From Microbotryum silenes-acaulis (Eukaryota; Basidiomycota; Microbotryomycetes; Microbotryales; Microbotryaceae): DNA of 64,000 nucleotides. This document shows positions 36,715-48,084 of the stretch, in pieces. The stretch spans positions 1,674,001 through 1,738,000 of the forward strand of contig QPFY01000003.1 in the NCBI GenBank assembly GCA_003665825.1. The letters are read 5' to 3'. The first letter of the stretch is position 1, and the number at the start of each line of letters is the position of its first letter. Both the position numbers and the translations under genes were made by a program. The notes under the pieces are model-generated. The model saw only the letters and a list, made by a program, of their open reading frames with translations, was not told where the DNA came from and ran no database searches.

Positions 36715-39700
36715 TCAGCCAGACAAAGAGGAGAGTAAAGGGGGCAAGATGGGAGGCGCGGGATCGACAGCGGCTGTAGAATCGGCCTTGCCCACCGAAG
36801 AAGAAGACGAGGAAGAGGATTGTTGGATGCGTGGGACGACGCCCGACTCTACGGTCGATGCGAAGGTCGACAGGCTGGAGCTCGTGGGACTGTTCGTCGC
36901 CGCTGCTGCAGCGACGGCGGCGGCATGTCGGTGAGGGTTGTACGGTGGGATCGCGGGAATCGACATGAAGGGTGTAGCGCGTTTCTGGCTGTTCGGGTTC
37001 GGTGTCGAATGCGTTGAACTTGATGCGGAGACGTCGGATGACATGCCGTTATTGTGGTGCTGATTGGCGAGTTTGTTCGCTGACGCGAAGAACGTCGATA
37101 ACGAAGTGGATGTTTTTGGTGATCGTACGTACTTCATGTGGTCATCCAATGAATACCCATTCGCTCCGCTGCCTCCGGATGACGTGGGGACAGAGTTGGA
37201 GTGCGATGCGTCGTCGTAAGATTGGCGCAATCGCTGAATCTCAACAGAAGCGGAGAGCTCGCCGAGTCCTCCCGTACCAGGTACGCTCGGCGCTCGTCGA
37301 CGATTCTCCTCGAGCTTGAACTGCGATGCCGGCGTCTTCGATGACCAAGGCGTGCTATCTTCCTCGGCATTGGAAGCCCCAAAGCCTGGGTAGGACGATG
37401 TTCGACCAACACCTTGGTAATTTGGCTCGTGAGGAAAGGGGTTCGACCGCGGATTCGAAGGTGGTCGGGGTAAGCTCGCCTCACGACGAGGCGTAGGTAG
37501 AGGGGGCAAAGGTGCAGCAATCAAAGGGCTATAGTTCAACGTCATCGCCGGTTGTGGTGGTGGAGCGACCATGGCCGTGCCGTAAATTTGCGCCGACGGG
37601 ACCCCTAGCGCTGTTTCGTAAGCCAAGGCCACGTAGCCGTATGGCGACATCATGGGTGCACCGCATATCGGATCGTACGCGTAGGCGGTCGAATGCACGC
37701 TCGGTTGCCGCAGTCCCATCCGCTCGAGGTCGCTCAGCGCAGCATCCTCTTCGAGCCCGCTGACCGAGGGATCGGCTTGGACGTCTCGATGTCGCAAAGC
37801 CCAGGCGATATCGTTCTCGGACAGCGTCTCGCCATCGAGCCCTAACCGTCTTCGATGGTGGAGCGGAACCACTGGTGTGATCTTGGGAGCTAGCGCATTT
37901 AAGAGAGTATCTGAGCGAAGAAAACAAGTCAGCACAGGTGTTCACCAATGATTTTCATCCAACCCATGAACAACTCACTATCCTGAGGCCGATCAAGATT
38001 CCGCTTCTCCCGTTCCAACCTCCTTCGCTTCGAATTGGCCTCATCAAGCATCGTCGACCTCAACTCAGCTCGGGCATCAGCCCACCAAACCCACGTCTTA
38101 TGCTCCGCCATCTCGCGCTGCTTCTCATACCCAAGGTAAACGCTGTTGAACTGGTTGCGCGCCAATTCGAGTTTCCTCGCGCGACGTAACTCGATCAAGT
38201 TGGTGAGGTGGATCAATTCGGGGTGAGCGCCTGTATCGACAGCAAGGCGATCGCGTTCGACTTCGGCCATGCGTTCGACATAGAGACGATCCCTTAATCG
38301 AGCGAAGGCAATTTCGATCTTGGTCAAGGCCTCCATCGCCTCGGCCCGCTTGCGCATGAAGGCATCGTCGGACACCTGTTCGTCCTCGTGTTCGCTCACG
38401 GCCGCACTCTCGGCCTCACTGCCACGATCCTCGTCGTCCTCGTCGTCATAGTCGTGCTTGCTCTTGCCGTTCGTTCGCCTCTTACTCCGCTTGACCGAGA
38501 TTGCCTTGCGGCCTGCCGCCCCTCTAGGTTTGGGGGACTCGAGCACTTCCTCGTCAGCCTCGACTTCCGGTTCAGGTTCCTCGTCCTCTGCTTCCTCTTC
38601 CCCATCAACGTCCATCGCCGTCTCGTCGTTCGTCGGACCGGGTGTATCGGCTTCCTCTTCCTCATGCAGCTCTCCTCCCTCTCCAGCGCCCGAGAAAACA
38701 CCTTCATTCGCATCCTCGGCATCCTCGGCACCTTCGACCTCCTCCGACCCATCGCGTTCCTGGTCGAGTTCCACCCCTTCCTCTTCCTCTTCGACATCAG
38801 CTCCGGGTAAAGGCGGCAAAGCATCGCCGGACAGCAACCCTCCCAGCACTTCCGCGGCTTGCGCATCATCGGTGATCAACGCACCCAAAAAAACTTCCTC
38901 CTGTTCCGGTTCCTCGGACTCGCGCCGTCTTTTATTCGGGTTGTTGTTCGAAGACGAATGCGTGGAATTAGGGGAAGTGGCATCAAGAGGTGTCAAAGCA
39001 TCCTGATTAGGACCTTCCTCCTCCGTCGATGACCGTTTCCTTGCACGAGCGGCAGCAGCAGCGGCTCCTCCTCGTCCTCCTCGACCCCCTCGACCGCGCT
39101 TTCCTCGTCCACCCCGTCCGCTCATGGAGGTCGACTTGCGTGCCGGTTCGATATCTTGCGAAGCGGAATCCCCCTCTTCGCCGGGTACGGGTGTTAAAAG
39201 TGCTTCAAAGTCGAGATGAGCCGTTGAAGCATCGACCACATCGACGTCCATCGCTTCATTAGACGACGACTCGTATGCGAGGCCATCGTCCTGCCGAACG
39301 ACCTTGGAGGATCCACCACGCCCTCCCCTCCCTGATCCTCGTCCTCGTCCTCGTTTGGTTGCCCCTCTTCGTCCGCCTCGTCCGCCTCGTCCGCCTCGTC
39401 CTCTACCGCCACCTGTCTTGTATTTCGGCTCCATCACGACATCGACCTCATCGTCCTCATCGTTTTGCTCGGCGCGCTCATCCTGGGCCTGCTCATTGAG
39501 ATCACTCAAGACGCTCCCCGCACTCGAAGTGCTCGCATTCGCGTCCCTCGTCATGCTCGACGACACGCTCCGTGGCAAATGCTGCTCCGCATCAAGCTCC
39601 TCAACATCCGCCTCATCTTCATCGTCCCGGTCCTCATCCTCATCGTCGTCATCGTGCCCCTCAGTGTCCTGCGAAGGCTGATTCACCCTCGGAGCACGAG

Positions 39701-40196
39701 GCGTTGCTTCCGCATCCTCGTCCATCTCCCCTTCCTCCCTCTCGTCCTCCTCCTCAGAATTTCCTTCCCCTTCCCCCTCCCCTTCGCCTTCAGAAGAGCT
39801 CTGCTCCGTCAACGAACTATCACTCCCCGCCGCGGCCCCACTCTTCCGCCGTCGAGCATGAACAGTCGGTATCCGATTCGGCGATTCGCTCGACTCCAGT
39901 CGAAGGCGCGGATTCGCAGGTGCTGTTTCCTCTTCCTCTTCCTCTTCTGCCTCTCCATCCACATCACCCGGATCTTCTTCTTCGTCTACACCGTAGTCGT
40001 CATACTCGTCCGGGTCCCGAGGCCCATCCTCATCTTCCTCGTCGTCGTCGTCGTCCTCATCTCGCAAGCGCTGCGAAGCCGAAGGGAAAGGCGAGGGGGA
40101 CTCATCGAGCGGTCCCGGGCCTTCGGAAGCGGGCAAAGGTTCGGTCGAAGCTCCGATCGAGGATAACGAGTCGGACGATGCGGAGGGGGAGGACAT
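36715..40196 (-). CDS. SDS3: SDS3-family subunit of Rpd3/Sin3 histone deacetylase complex, very large
   Basis: Two exons (40196-37979 and 37910-36715) join in frame to 1137 residues. The SDS3-like domain lies at about 650-760: AMEALTKIEIAFARLRDRLY, then ERDRLAVDTGAHPELIHLTN, then RRARKLELARNQFNSVYLGY, followed by ARAELRSTMLDEANSKRRRL. The segment NTLLNALAPKITPVVPLHHR with LSENDIAWALR after the intron matches the family's second conserved block. Family members act in Sin3-Rpd3 deacetylase complexes at promoters. The first 640 residues are extremely acidic (long Asp/Glu runs) and interrupted by Gly-Arg-Gly boxes at about 260-310 and 365-385. The C-terminal 350 are Ser/Pro/Asn-rich with a poly-Ser run. 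Yeast Sds3 is about a third of this length. The RGG boxes suggest nucleic-acid binding, as inference. Confidence 0.85.
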
Positions 40197-42309
40197 GGTC
40201 GCTGGTAAGGGTGTTCTTTGAGACTTGGGAGGAGGTGGAGGTGGGCTACGCGCGGGCGATGCGATCGGGTGGGGTAGGGGTCCGAGAGGTAGTGATCTCT
40301 GTGTTGGTCCAGTCAGGTTGAGCGCTTCAGTCAGGCGGTTTCGAAGATCATATATGCAGGTTGATTTACTTACGCGACGAGGAGGACGAGGCGGCTGTTG
40401 AAGGCTCGATCACGAGGCCAGGAATAGGCACTCGCTCGAGGGCTGGCCTAGGCTACACGCCGCAAGCTGATGGGCTAATCGCTGAGGAGCAGTGTACTCG
40501 AGACGATTCGTGCGATGATCCACTAGGGGTAAGCAACCACCGATGCTGAAGTGGGATCGTCGGCCCCGAATGTTGAGCAAGGGTCGATACACAGCTACGG
40601 CTGGCGGCTGAGAAGGCGGTAGAGCGGATGAGCGCGCGCAGATCACCCGGGGGGATCGCTGCGAGACGACGGCGACTACACGATGTCTGCACAATCAACA
40701 AGTTCTTCGTGGATCAGTTCAGTTGTTTCGACAGAGTAGCTGCAGCGAGGTCGAGTGGGCGTCACAGGGCTGGCTCGCCCCGGCGATCGTGCAGCGTGTG
40801 GGCCAGAGGTGTGCCTCGGGTCGGTTCCACAGCTCCAAGGAGCGACTACACGCCCACTGGAGCGCAGCCACCTCTTGGAACATGTTGCTACACCCTGGAT
40901 TTGCCATTCGCAAGCCACGAAGAAGCTTCCAGTCCCCCCGATAGGACCGGCCGAGCTACCTCGCCGCCGCACAGGACTGGACGAGAGCGACCGTCAACTC
41001 ACCGTGGTCAAGCCTAAAGCGAAGGGTCGCACGACCTAGGGTCAGCTGCCTGGGTGCTGGTTCCACGAGGATGAGAGTTCCTCCCACTTGGGGCGAAAGG
41101 GGGAAGAGTGAACGAGGTGCGGTCGGGTGATACAAACGCAAGCAGAGAGCAAGCCGGAGACAGGCGCACCAGCCAACGGGACCGCGCAACCGCCAGCTGA
41201 TGGCAGGGCGGGCGAGCCTTCGTTTGCCTGGCTCGACGTCAGCAAGCCAGATCCGTCATCACTGCAGCGTCGGGCGCGATGGCCCAAAATGGGTGTAGCC
41301 TCCGATAATAGCCAACTTCGACAGCGCCTACTACTTCGAATGGGCTGGGGAAAGAGGTCGGTTGGAGACACGCGATCAGAAGGAGAGAGAGAAAAAACAG
41401 TTTAGGAGGGTAGCGTTGGAGTTGGCTGGCTGCAACGCCCTTCACGAATCCCACTCTCTGCACCTCAGTCACCGAGATGGAAGCTCACTACCATCCGACA
41501 ATCAATGACACGGGCAGATCGTCCTACATATCTTCGAGTCGTTCTGCTCGAAACGAGAGGAATCTCCGAAGGCCAGTACATACAAACTCGAATCGCTTCG
41601 TCCGCCCGAAGCCCCTGAGCGCGAAAGCTTTCGGAGTACCCGCCGCGCTAAAGTCAGGAGGTCGAGATCATCAACTGGTCCGCGCACTGCGCAGCTCAGC
41701 GGGAGCCTTCTCCCAGAGGTAAACGTGTTTGGCGACCACTGACTATCCTCAACACCAGAACGCACCAACACACTGGCCACGCTGAGCGCACGCACTGCAT
41801 GATAGTTCCGCGGAGGGCATCCGCCGGTGATGGTCCGAGCGCTCGACGCGGCCGGCGATACCCGGAAAAAGTCTTTGCGCATGAAGTAACGGACGATGCC
41901 GCCATGTGATGCTGTGAATCGAGGACAAATGAGACCCCGAGCAGTAGATCCGGCCCTAAGGCAACCCTCCACCGAACGATTTGATTCGTTCCAACCACGT
42001 GACGTCGGTCGGGTCGTCAGGGCGTGTAGCCGAATTGCTTCACAAGCTTTCAGCAGTGCTGCGCCTGCGTCAACAGAGGCCATTTCCGGGCCGGCCCCGC
42101 GCTCGCGCCGAAGGGCGATTGCGCTCGATCACTCACAAGCTTGCCGCGCTTATTCGGCCCCGCAAATGCCACGAGAGAGAAACCTCGTCGAGAACTGTCG
42201 AGAACTTTTATAAGCTGGTCATCCGTGATCGACCTTTCTTTGACTGGAGCCTTCCCCTTTCCTCATCCCGCTCAAAAACATCTACCCGACCTTTCGGCTT
42301 TGAAGAGGC
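40197..42309. other. long divergent spacer SDS3 / CoA ligase
   Basis: 2.1 kb without a supported gene. A minus-strand open stretch (41502-42083, 193 codons) lacks any recognisable feature and is rich in Ser/Arg. The region presumably holds the promoters of both flanking genes. Confidence 0.45.
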
Positions 42310-44683
42310 ATGATTCACACCTCACCTCATCCACCTGTCGAGCTCCCCGTTTGTTCGGTCTGGGACAAAGGTCAGTAGCAACCACCTCCACACCCTTTCG
42401 ATGCCGAATTCCGCAGAGGAGGAACCGGCAGACCAAGTCGGGCCGCTCCGACCGGACCTTCTGACCCTCACGAGCGAGCACTGACCCTCTTTCGGTCCCC
42501 GGCCTTGAACCCTCTATTACAGTCTGGTCGAACGCTGCTGGACTTGCTGATTCCGAAGTGGCGGTCATCGATGGTCCTTCAGGCCGAACTCACACGTCAG
42601 TCCCATTAGGAGTGCCCAGGCACCCCTGTTCAAGCAAGAACACCGCCGAGCTCGACAAGTCCGGTCGGCTGACTTTTGGCCCTTTCCCGCTGCCCCCTTT
42701 CTCTCTCTCCTTGATAGACGAGGTGACTTGAAGAAGAAATCACAACAGCTTGCGTATGGGTACCGACAACTTGGTCTGACCCCAGGCCAAGTAGTGTGCA
42801 TCTTCTCCCCCAACTCGTTCTATTACCGTCAGTTTCTTTATTGTCGGCCTCTTCATTTCTTGAGCCCCCACATCCTTTACCCCGGGATCGTCTGACGCGT
42901 CTCGACGCTGACGCTCCGTGTCCGTCTTCGTCCTGCACAGACATGATCGTCTTGGCCGCTCAATGCGCTGGATGTGTACTCAGTGGCGCCAATGCGGCTT
43001 ATACACCTCAAGAGATGGCACACCAGTTGTCGGACAGTTCGACCGAGTTGGTGAGTCGACCGAACTGAGCAGCGGCGGTCGGAAAATCGGTTCTGGAGTT
43101 AAGCACTCAAGGTTTCGTATCCTGAATTGTTGGTTAATATAGTTGATGTGCCACCCGAGCAACCTCGATGTCGCTCTTAAAGCTACAAAGGCCGTCGGCT
43201 GGTCCGAGCACAAGCAAAAGGAACGTATCGTCCTCGCGGTCATGGCTGACGAAGCAGGTCCTGCAGGAAACAGTGAGTCATGGATCATGTATGCATTGCA
43301 CCCTCTTTCTAGCTTTTCGACGCTCATCTTCTCGTCCACCTTCCTTTGCACAGCTTATAAATCCATCTCGGACCTGGTCAAGAGCAAACACGAATTGACC
43401 CCTTTCCGTGTCGAGGATCCCAAATCGACCGTCGCCTACCTCGGTTATTCATCCGGCACCTCGGGCAAGGCCAAGGGCGTACGTACGTCGCATTACAACA
43501 TGACGTCGGTGTTGAGTATTCTCAAACCTTTTGTCGTCACTAAAGACGGTGAGTTCACTTCGTCCATGGTGGTCCGTGCGGCTTGGAGGGGAAGGAGCTG
43601 AAACCTCAACTTTTGACATCCATGTGAAGACGTCCACCTCGCCGTCCTGCCTCTGAACCACATCTACGGCCTGACCAAACTACTCCACTGGCCTTTGATC
43701 ACGGGCAGCAAAGTGGTCGTCATGCCCAAATTCGAACTCGAGCCCTTCTGCGCGATCGTCCAAAAGTACAAATGCAGCGTATGCATGCTCGTACCCCCGA
43801 TCGCCTTACTCCTCGCTCGGGAACCCATCGTCGATTCCTACGATTTCTCGTCGATGCGTTTGATCGTTTCAGGTGCAGCACCCTTGAGTGGTGAATTGGC
43901 GGAAGAGGTTTCGAAACGATTAGGAGCGGCGGTGTGTCAGGCCTATGGATTGACGGAGACGTCCCCGACGACGCATTATTGTCCGATCGAGACGCCGACG
44001 CCGGGGAGTATTGGACCTCTTTTACCGATGATGAGGGGGAGGATCGTCGATCCCGAGACGGGAAAGGATGTCGAACCTGGGGAACAGGGGGAGATGTGGC
44101 TGCAAGGCCCTAATGTTATGGTATGTAGCAGATCGAAAGTTGCGGAAACGAAAGAGCAAATCCTGACTTTACGGCTCTCTTCCTCCAGCTCGGCTATCTG
44201 AATCGACCCGAAGCGAATGCCGAAACTCTTGTTGAAGACGCCCATGGCCGTTGGCTCAAAACAGGTGACATCGCCTGGGTCGATCAAAAAGGCTACTACT
44301 TTATTACGGACCGTCTAAAGGAACTGATCAAATACAAAGGCTTTCAAGTCGCCCCTGCCGAACTCGAAGGTACATGTCTCGAATGCCCTTACGTCGCTGA
44401 TGTTGCGGTGATCGGTGTTTGGGACGATGATCAGGCTTCGGAGTTGCCGAGGGCTTATGTGGTGCTTAGTGCGGAGGGGAAGAAGCAGAGGGATGGTGCG
44501 AAGGCGGTGAGGGAGTGGGTTGATCAGAGGGTTAGTGCGCATAAGAAGCTGAGGGGTGGGGTCAAGATCGTGGATATGGTCCCCAAGAGTCCGTCGGGTA
44601 AATTGTTGAGGAGGATCTTGAGGGAGGAGGCTAAGGCCGAGGCGGCGCAGGCGAAGGCGGCCAAGCAGAAGGCCAAGTTGTAA
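42310..44683 (+). CDS. AMP-dependent acyl/4-coumarate-type CoA ligase with C-terminal AKL
   Basis: Activates a carboxylic acid to its CoA thioester through an acyl-AMP. Exon 1 (42310-42371) gives MIHTSPHPPVELPVCSVWDK; the next exons read VWSNAAGLADSEVAVIDGPS, then KKSQQLAYGYRQLGLTPGQV, then DMIVLAAQCAGCVLSGANAA. The core shows YSSGTSGKAKGV (P-loop), LPLNHIYGL, YGLTETSPT, and GRWLKTGDIAWVD. DRLKELIKYKGFQVAP and the catalytic-lysine motif PKSPSGKLLRRILR follow. Length is about 560 residues. The protein ends ...KAKL; AKL is an acceptable type-1 peroxisomal targeting signal, so a peroxisomal ligase (coumarate-like or fatty-acid CoA ligase) is likely. Substrate cannot be read from the sequence. 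It converges on PRI1 with only 150 bp between stops. Confidence 0.88.
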
Positions 44684-44833
44684 AGGAGGAACAGGGGTTT
44701 GAAGTTCATCTCGCTTGGAGGATCCTTTCCTTTCATTCTTGTAGATCAGATTGCGCCGAGACTGAAGTGGAATTACAAACAAGAGACGGAACACGGAATA
44801 CAAATCCCCATACACGCTATTCGGTTCCTCTCT

Positions 44834-46794
44834 CTAAAACTCCATAGACTGGCCTTGTTCCTCCTTCCTCGTCTTGTTCTTGGCCTTGATGATGCCATCG
44901 ATATGTCGTTCGAACAACTCGACATAAGGGCGTAGACTCGTCTTGTCCCAACTGGCCGAATCGTCACCGGCGACGGTGACGTGCTCGAGTTCCATCAGCA
45001 ATTGACCGACGGTGGGGACCGCTTCGGGGTCGAAGGCCTCGACTTGTTCGGCGAGCAACGGGACACAGACGCGGCCTGAAAACGAGCGACGATCAACACC
45101 GGGTCAGTAACGCAGGAACATAAAAGCTGCGCCCGAACCCCTGTTTCGAAACTGACCCGTTCCAGGATGTACACAAAATGGCGCCTTGAGCAAATGGTTC
45201 AACTTCTTCGACACCTCCGTATCGATCCTCGGGTACGTGTACTGCAGGATCAAGTCTTCCACCGCATCGAGGTACTTTGCCTCGGCAATGTGCGTTTTCG
45301 AAGGTGGGGCTATCCTCAACGCGCCCCAACGTTCAGTCGACGTTTTCGCATTCACGTTCTCGCTCTCCGCGGGGAAACGCTGTAATAGTTTGGAGGCGTG
45401 ATCCTTGTCGGGTAAGGTGGCTAGAGCGGCTTCCCATTGTTCCGGTTGGGCGAAGCAGTTTTGGTCTTGCAGGACAACGTTGGCAAAGTAGGGTTTGAGG
45501 AGGTCGAGGGAGCGTCTGTGCATGGCACGATTTGGTTCTAGGATCTAGTCAATATAAGGTGCCCATCTTCTGGAGACACAGTTCGTCCAACGCACTGCAT
45601 GCTAGGGTGAAGCGGTCGTCGGAGCTCCAACTTTTTGCCCTTGATCACCTCGAGGTAATTGACAATTGCCCGTCGTTGCTCATCGTTCATGTTGACCGCG
45701 GCAGCGTCCGAGATCCAGCAATGGATACCACGACGACCCGAGTAAACCCATAAAAGATGTTGGAAGCCAAAGTCCGCTGTGGGTCGCAACATATGAGCAC
45801 GATGGTCGGAATTTCTAGGAAGTGTCGGACAATGACGACGTACTTCTCAGTGTCTTGTCGAGGACTTTGACGGCCATGGCGATGAATCTCCAGCACCTCT
45901 TGCACATCGCCTTGTTCTTGCAGCACGTTCGAACGTTGTCGTCTGCACAAGAATGAAATGGCCGCGCTTAGCATACGTCCTCGCCCCAGACTAAGAATTT
46001 CTACCGACTCACAATCCGTCATATCGATATCGAAAACGAGTTCTCGTGATGTCGGACGGAATGCGTGTTTCATCAACGTTTTACGGTCCTTTGGCTGATC
46101 GAGTGATGATGCATGACATGGAAGGTGAGCTGTCGGTCCCGATGGGAAGCAAGGTGTGAATCCGAAGACTTACTCGTCCGGAGTAAGTGGGTCCAATCTC
46201 GAAACGCGCAGGGTTCAACCTGAAAATCTCTTTCTTCATCTCATCCGCATTGGCGTACGATTGGTAACGCAGGTAGACTTCGTTGGAGAGCGTGAGTGCA
46301 AACTCGCGATGGGTGAATTGCTTCGTCGGGACTGCGTGGGGAAGGGTTTCACGACATCTCGTCAGGTGCTGTACGCTTTGAAAAGTGAGTACGACGTACC
46401 ATAGGCTTGATTGAGCCATAAGAACATTTGCTTGAAGGGCAACACGCGTCGATAGTAGGTGAGCATGACGTAAGGATTCGACAGGTCGCTCATCGTCTCG
46501 AGCGTCGCGGTCGACGAACTGCGCGGTGGAGGGTGAGGCTCAATTGTATGTGCCCGTTCATACACGTCGATACAGTTACTCACGGAATTTTGGGCTTGGA
46601 AGGCTCATCATCAAAGAGGTTCTCGAGCGCTGTGAGTGGTATCATAACGTGGGCGAATGTGTCAGCGACGCGTCTCGACCGCTCCGATGCTTCGTGCCCT
46701 CGAGACGTGACTGACCAACACCATTAACGGCACCGGAGGATGTGATGTCGTTCATCGCATTCATCCGAGGCTTGACGTCGACTGCAGTGGCCAT
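44834..46794 (-). CDS. PRI1: DNA primase small (catalytic) subunit
   Basis: Catalytic subunit of primase in the DNA polymerase alpha complex; it makes the RNA primer for each Okazaki fragment. Exon 1 from 46794 encodes MATAVDVKPRMNAMND. Later exons give NPYVMLTYYRRVLPFKQMFL, REFALTLSNEVYLRYQSY and the catalytic RELVFDIDMTDYD with the aspartate triad (DID plus D). The zinc motif is then assembled across an intron as CC..C..C in RTCCKNKAMCKRCW. After that SGRRGIHCWISDAAA is the SGRRGxHxW nucleotide-binding motif. The C-terminal exons carry APFCVHPGTGRVCVPLLAEQ, also a family signature, and end QGQSMEF. Length is close to 430-450 residues, normal for the family. About six or seven introns are needed. 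Confidence 0.92.
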
Positions 46795-48084
46795 GTTGGG
46801 AGCGGGCGGCGGGTGGAGGTGGCGAGTAGGGTAAAGTACGCGACGCGTCGGAGCCAATTTGACCTCGCCGACGCGCGCGCCGCCACCAACGCGCCAGAAC
46901 ATGGAGCTCAAATCGGCCGTAAAACTGGGTCAAAGCTCAAGTCCAAGAACCCCTCGCAATTGGTGTCCTGCGCGTAGTGGCGTACTAGCAGCACTAGCAG
47001 CCTTTGACTCGGACTATAATCGTGGTGATCATCACGGAATCTTTTGTGTGTTCTGAGTCACTGTGAGAGTCTGAGAATCGCTGACTCCTGAGCTTGACCC
47101 GATCACCGATCGACGATCGTGGTGCAGCCTTTGCTGGCCTAAAAAACAAACCGCAGATCATAACTGTCCTGCAGGTTCTACCACAGCTTCCCGTGAGGTA
47201 CCGAGCGGTCACAAAAATCAAAGCCATCTTTCCGTCAGAAGCCGGCAAAGCGCCAACGTCACCCGCTGCCGTGTGCGTTCAGTCAACATTGCGCACGCCC
47301 TCGGCAGCGTCTGCGCTCGATCCTCTCCCTGCCTCCCGCGTCTCGCGTCTCTCTGTCACGAAGCCCACCCGGTCGTTCCCTCCACGTCGTACTGCGTTAG
47401 TTCTGGACTGCGACGCTTGGCACCTCCGATCGGGTTTATATACCTGTCGCCCGTCGTGAGTTGCTCGCTGTGTCCTCAAACAGGCTGCGCGTGTTGCTAA
47501 TGTATGCTTTGCGCGCGTGCGGACGATGTAGCCCGAGCAGCGCAAGACGCGTTGATCGACTCGTGTGTGTCACGACTCTTTTGACGCTCAAAGACGACAC
47601 TCCACGAACACACCCCTTTGGTCAGTTGACAGAGTCAAGCTGGGCCTTACCCCGCCTGCTTGCTTGGATCGCTCGCGGCCTCGCTGCGTGTTGGTTGACC
47701 CAAGCAGCCAGCCGCAGCCGCAGCGTTCGCCCCGGCGAGCAACCTCGCGCTGATCGAGCCACTGATTCGCCTCCTGTCCACCTCGCTCGCTTCCGTGCTT
47801 TGTTTCCCTCCATTCCACCTCCACATTCATTCTGAAGACTCATCACCTCACGTTCTTTCAGCTCCTACGACTTGTGACCCTGAGCCCCTGGTCTTGTTCA
47901 CAACCGAAACTTCACCCCCCACCGAGACGACTGCGACAGCGACAGCGACTGCGACTGCGACCGCGGTTGACACGACCACCGTCGCCGACGAACATCGTCT
48001 TGTGTATCATTGATCATCGACGTTCATCCTCGATCATCGCCTGACATTCTCAGCCGCTGGGGAACTATAAACAGCACAGTCAAG
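46795..48084. other. divergent spacer PRI1 / NUM1-type gene
   Basis: 1.3 kb with no supported coding exon. A GCGACA/GCGACT hexamer repeat lies at about 47930-47962, close upstream of the NUM1-type ATG. Several donor- and acceptor-like sites suggest a spliced leader. Confidence 0.45.

Noticed and set aside
41502..42083. 193-codon minus-strand open reading frame
   Set aside because: Ser/Arg-rich composition with no motif and no splice context, in the divergent promoter region between two strong genes.
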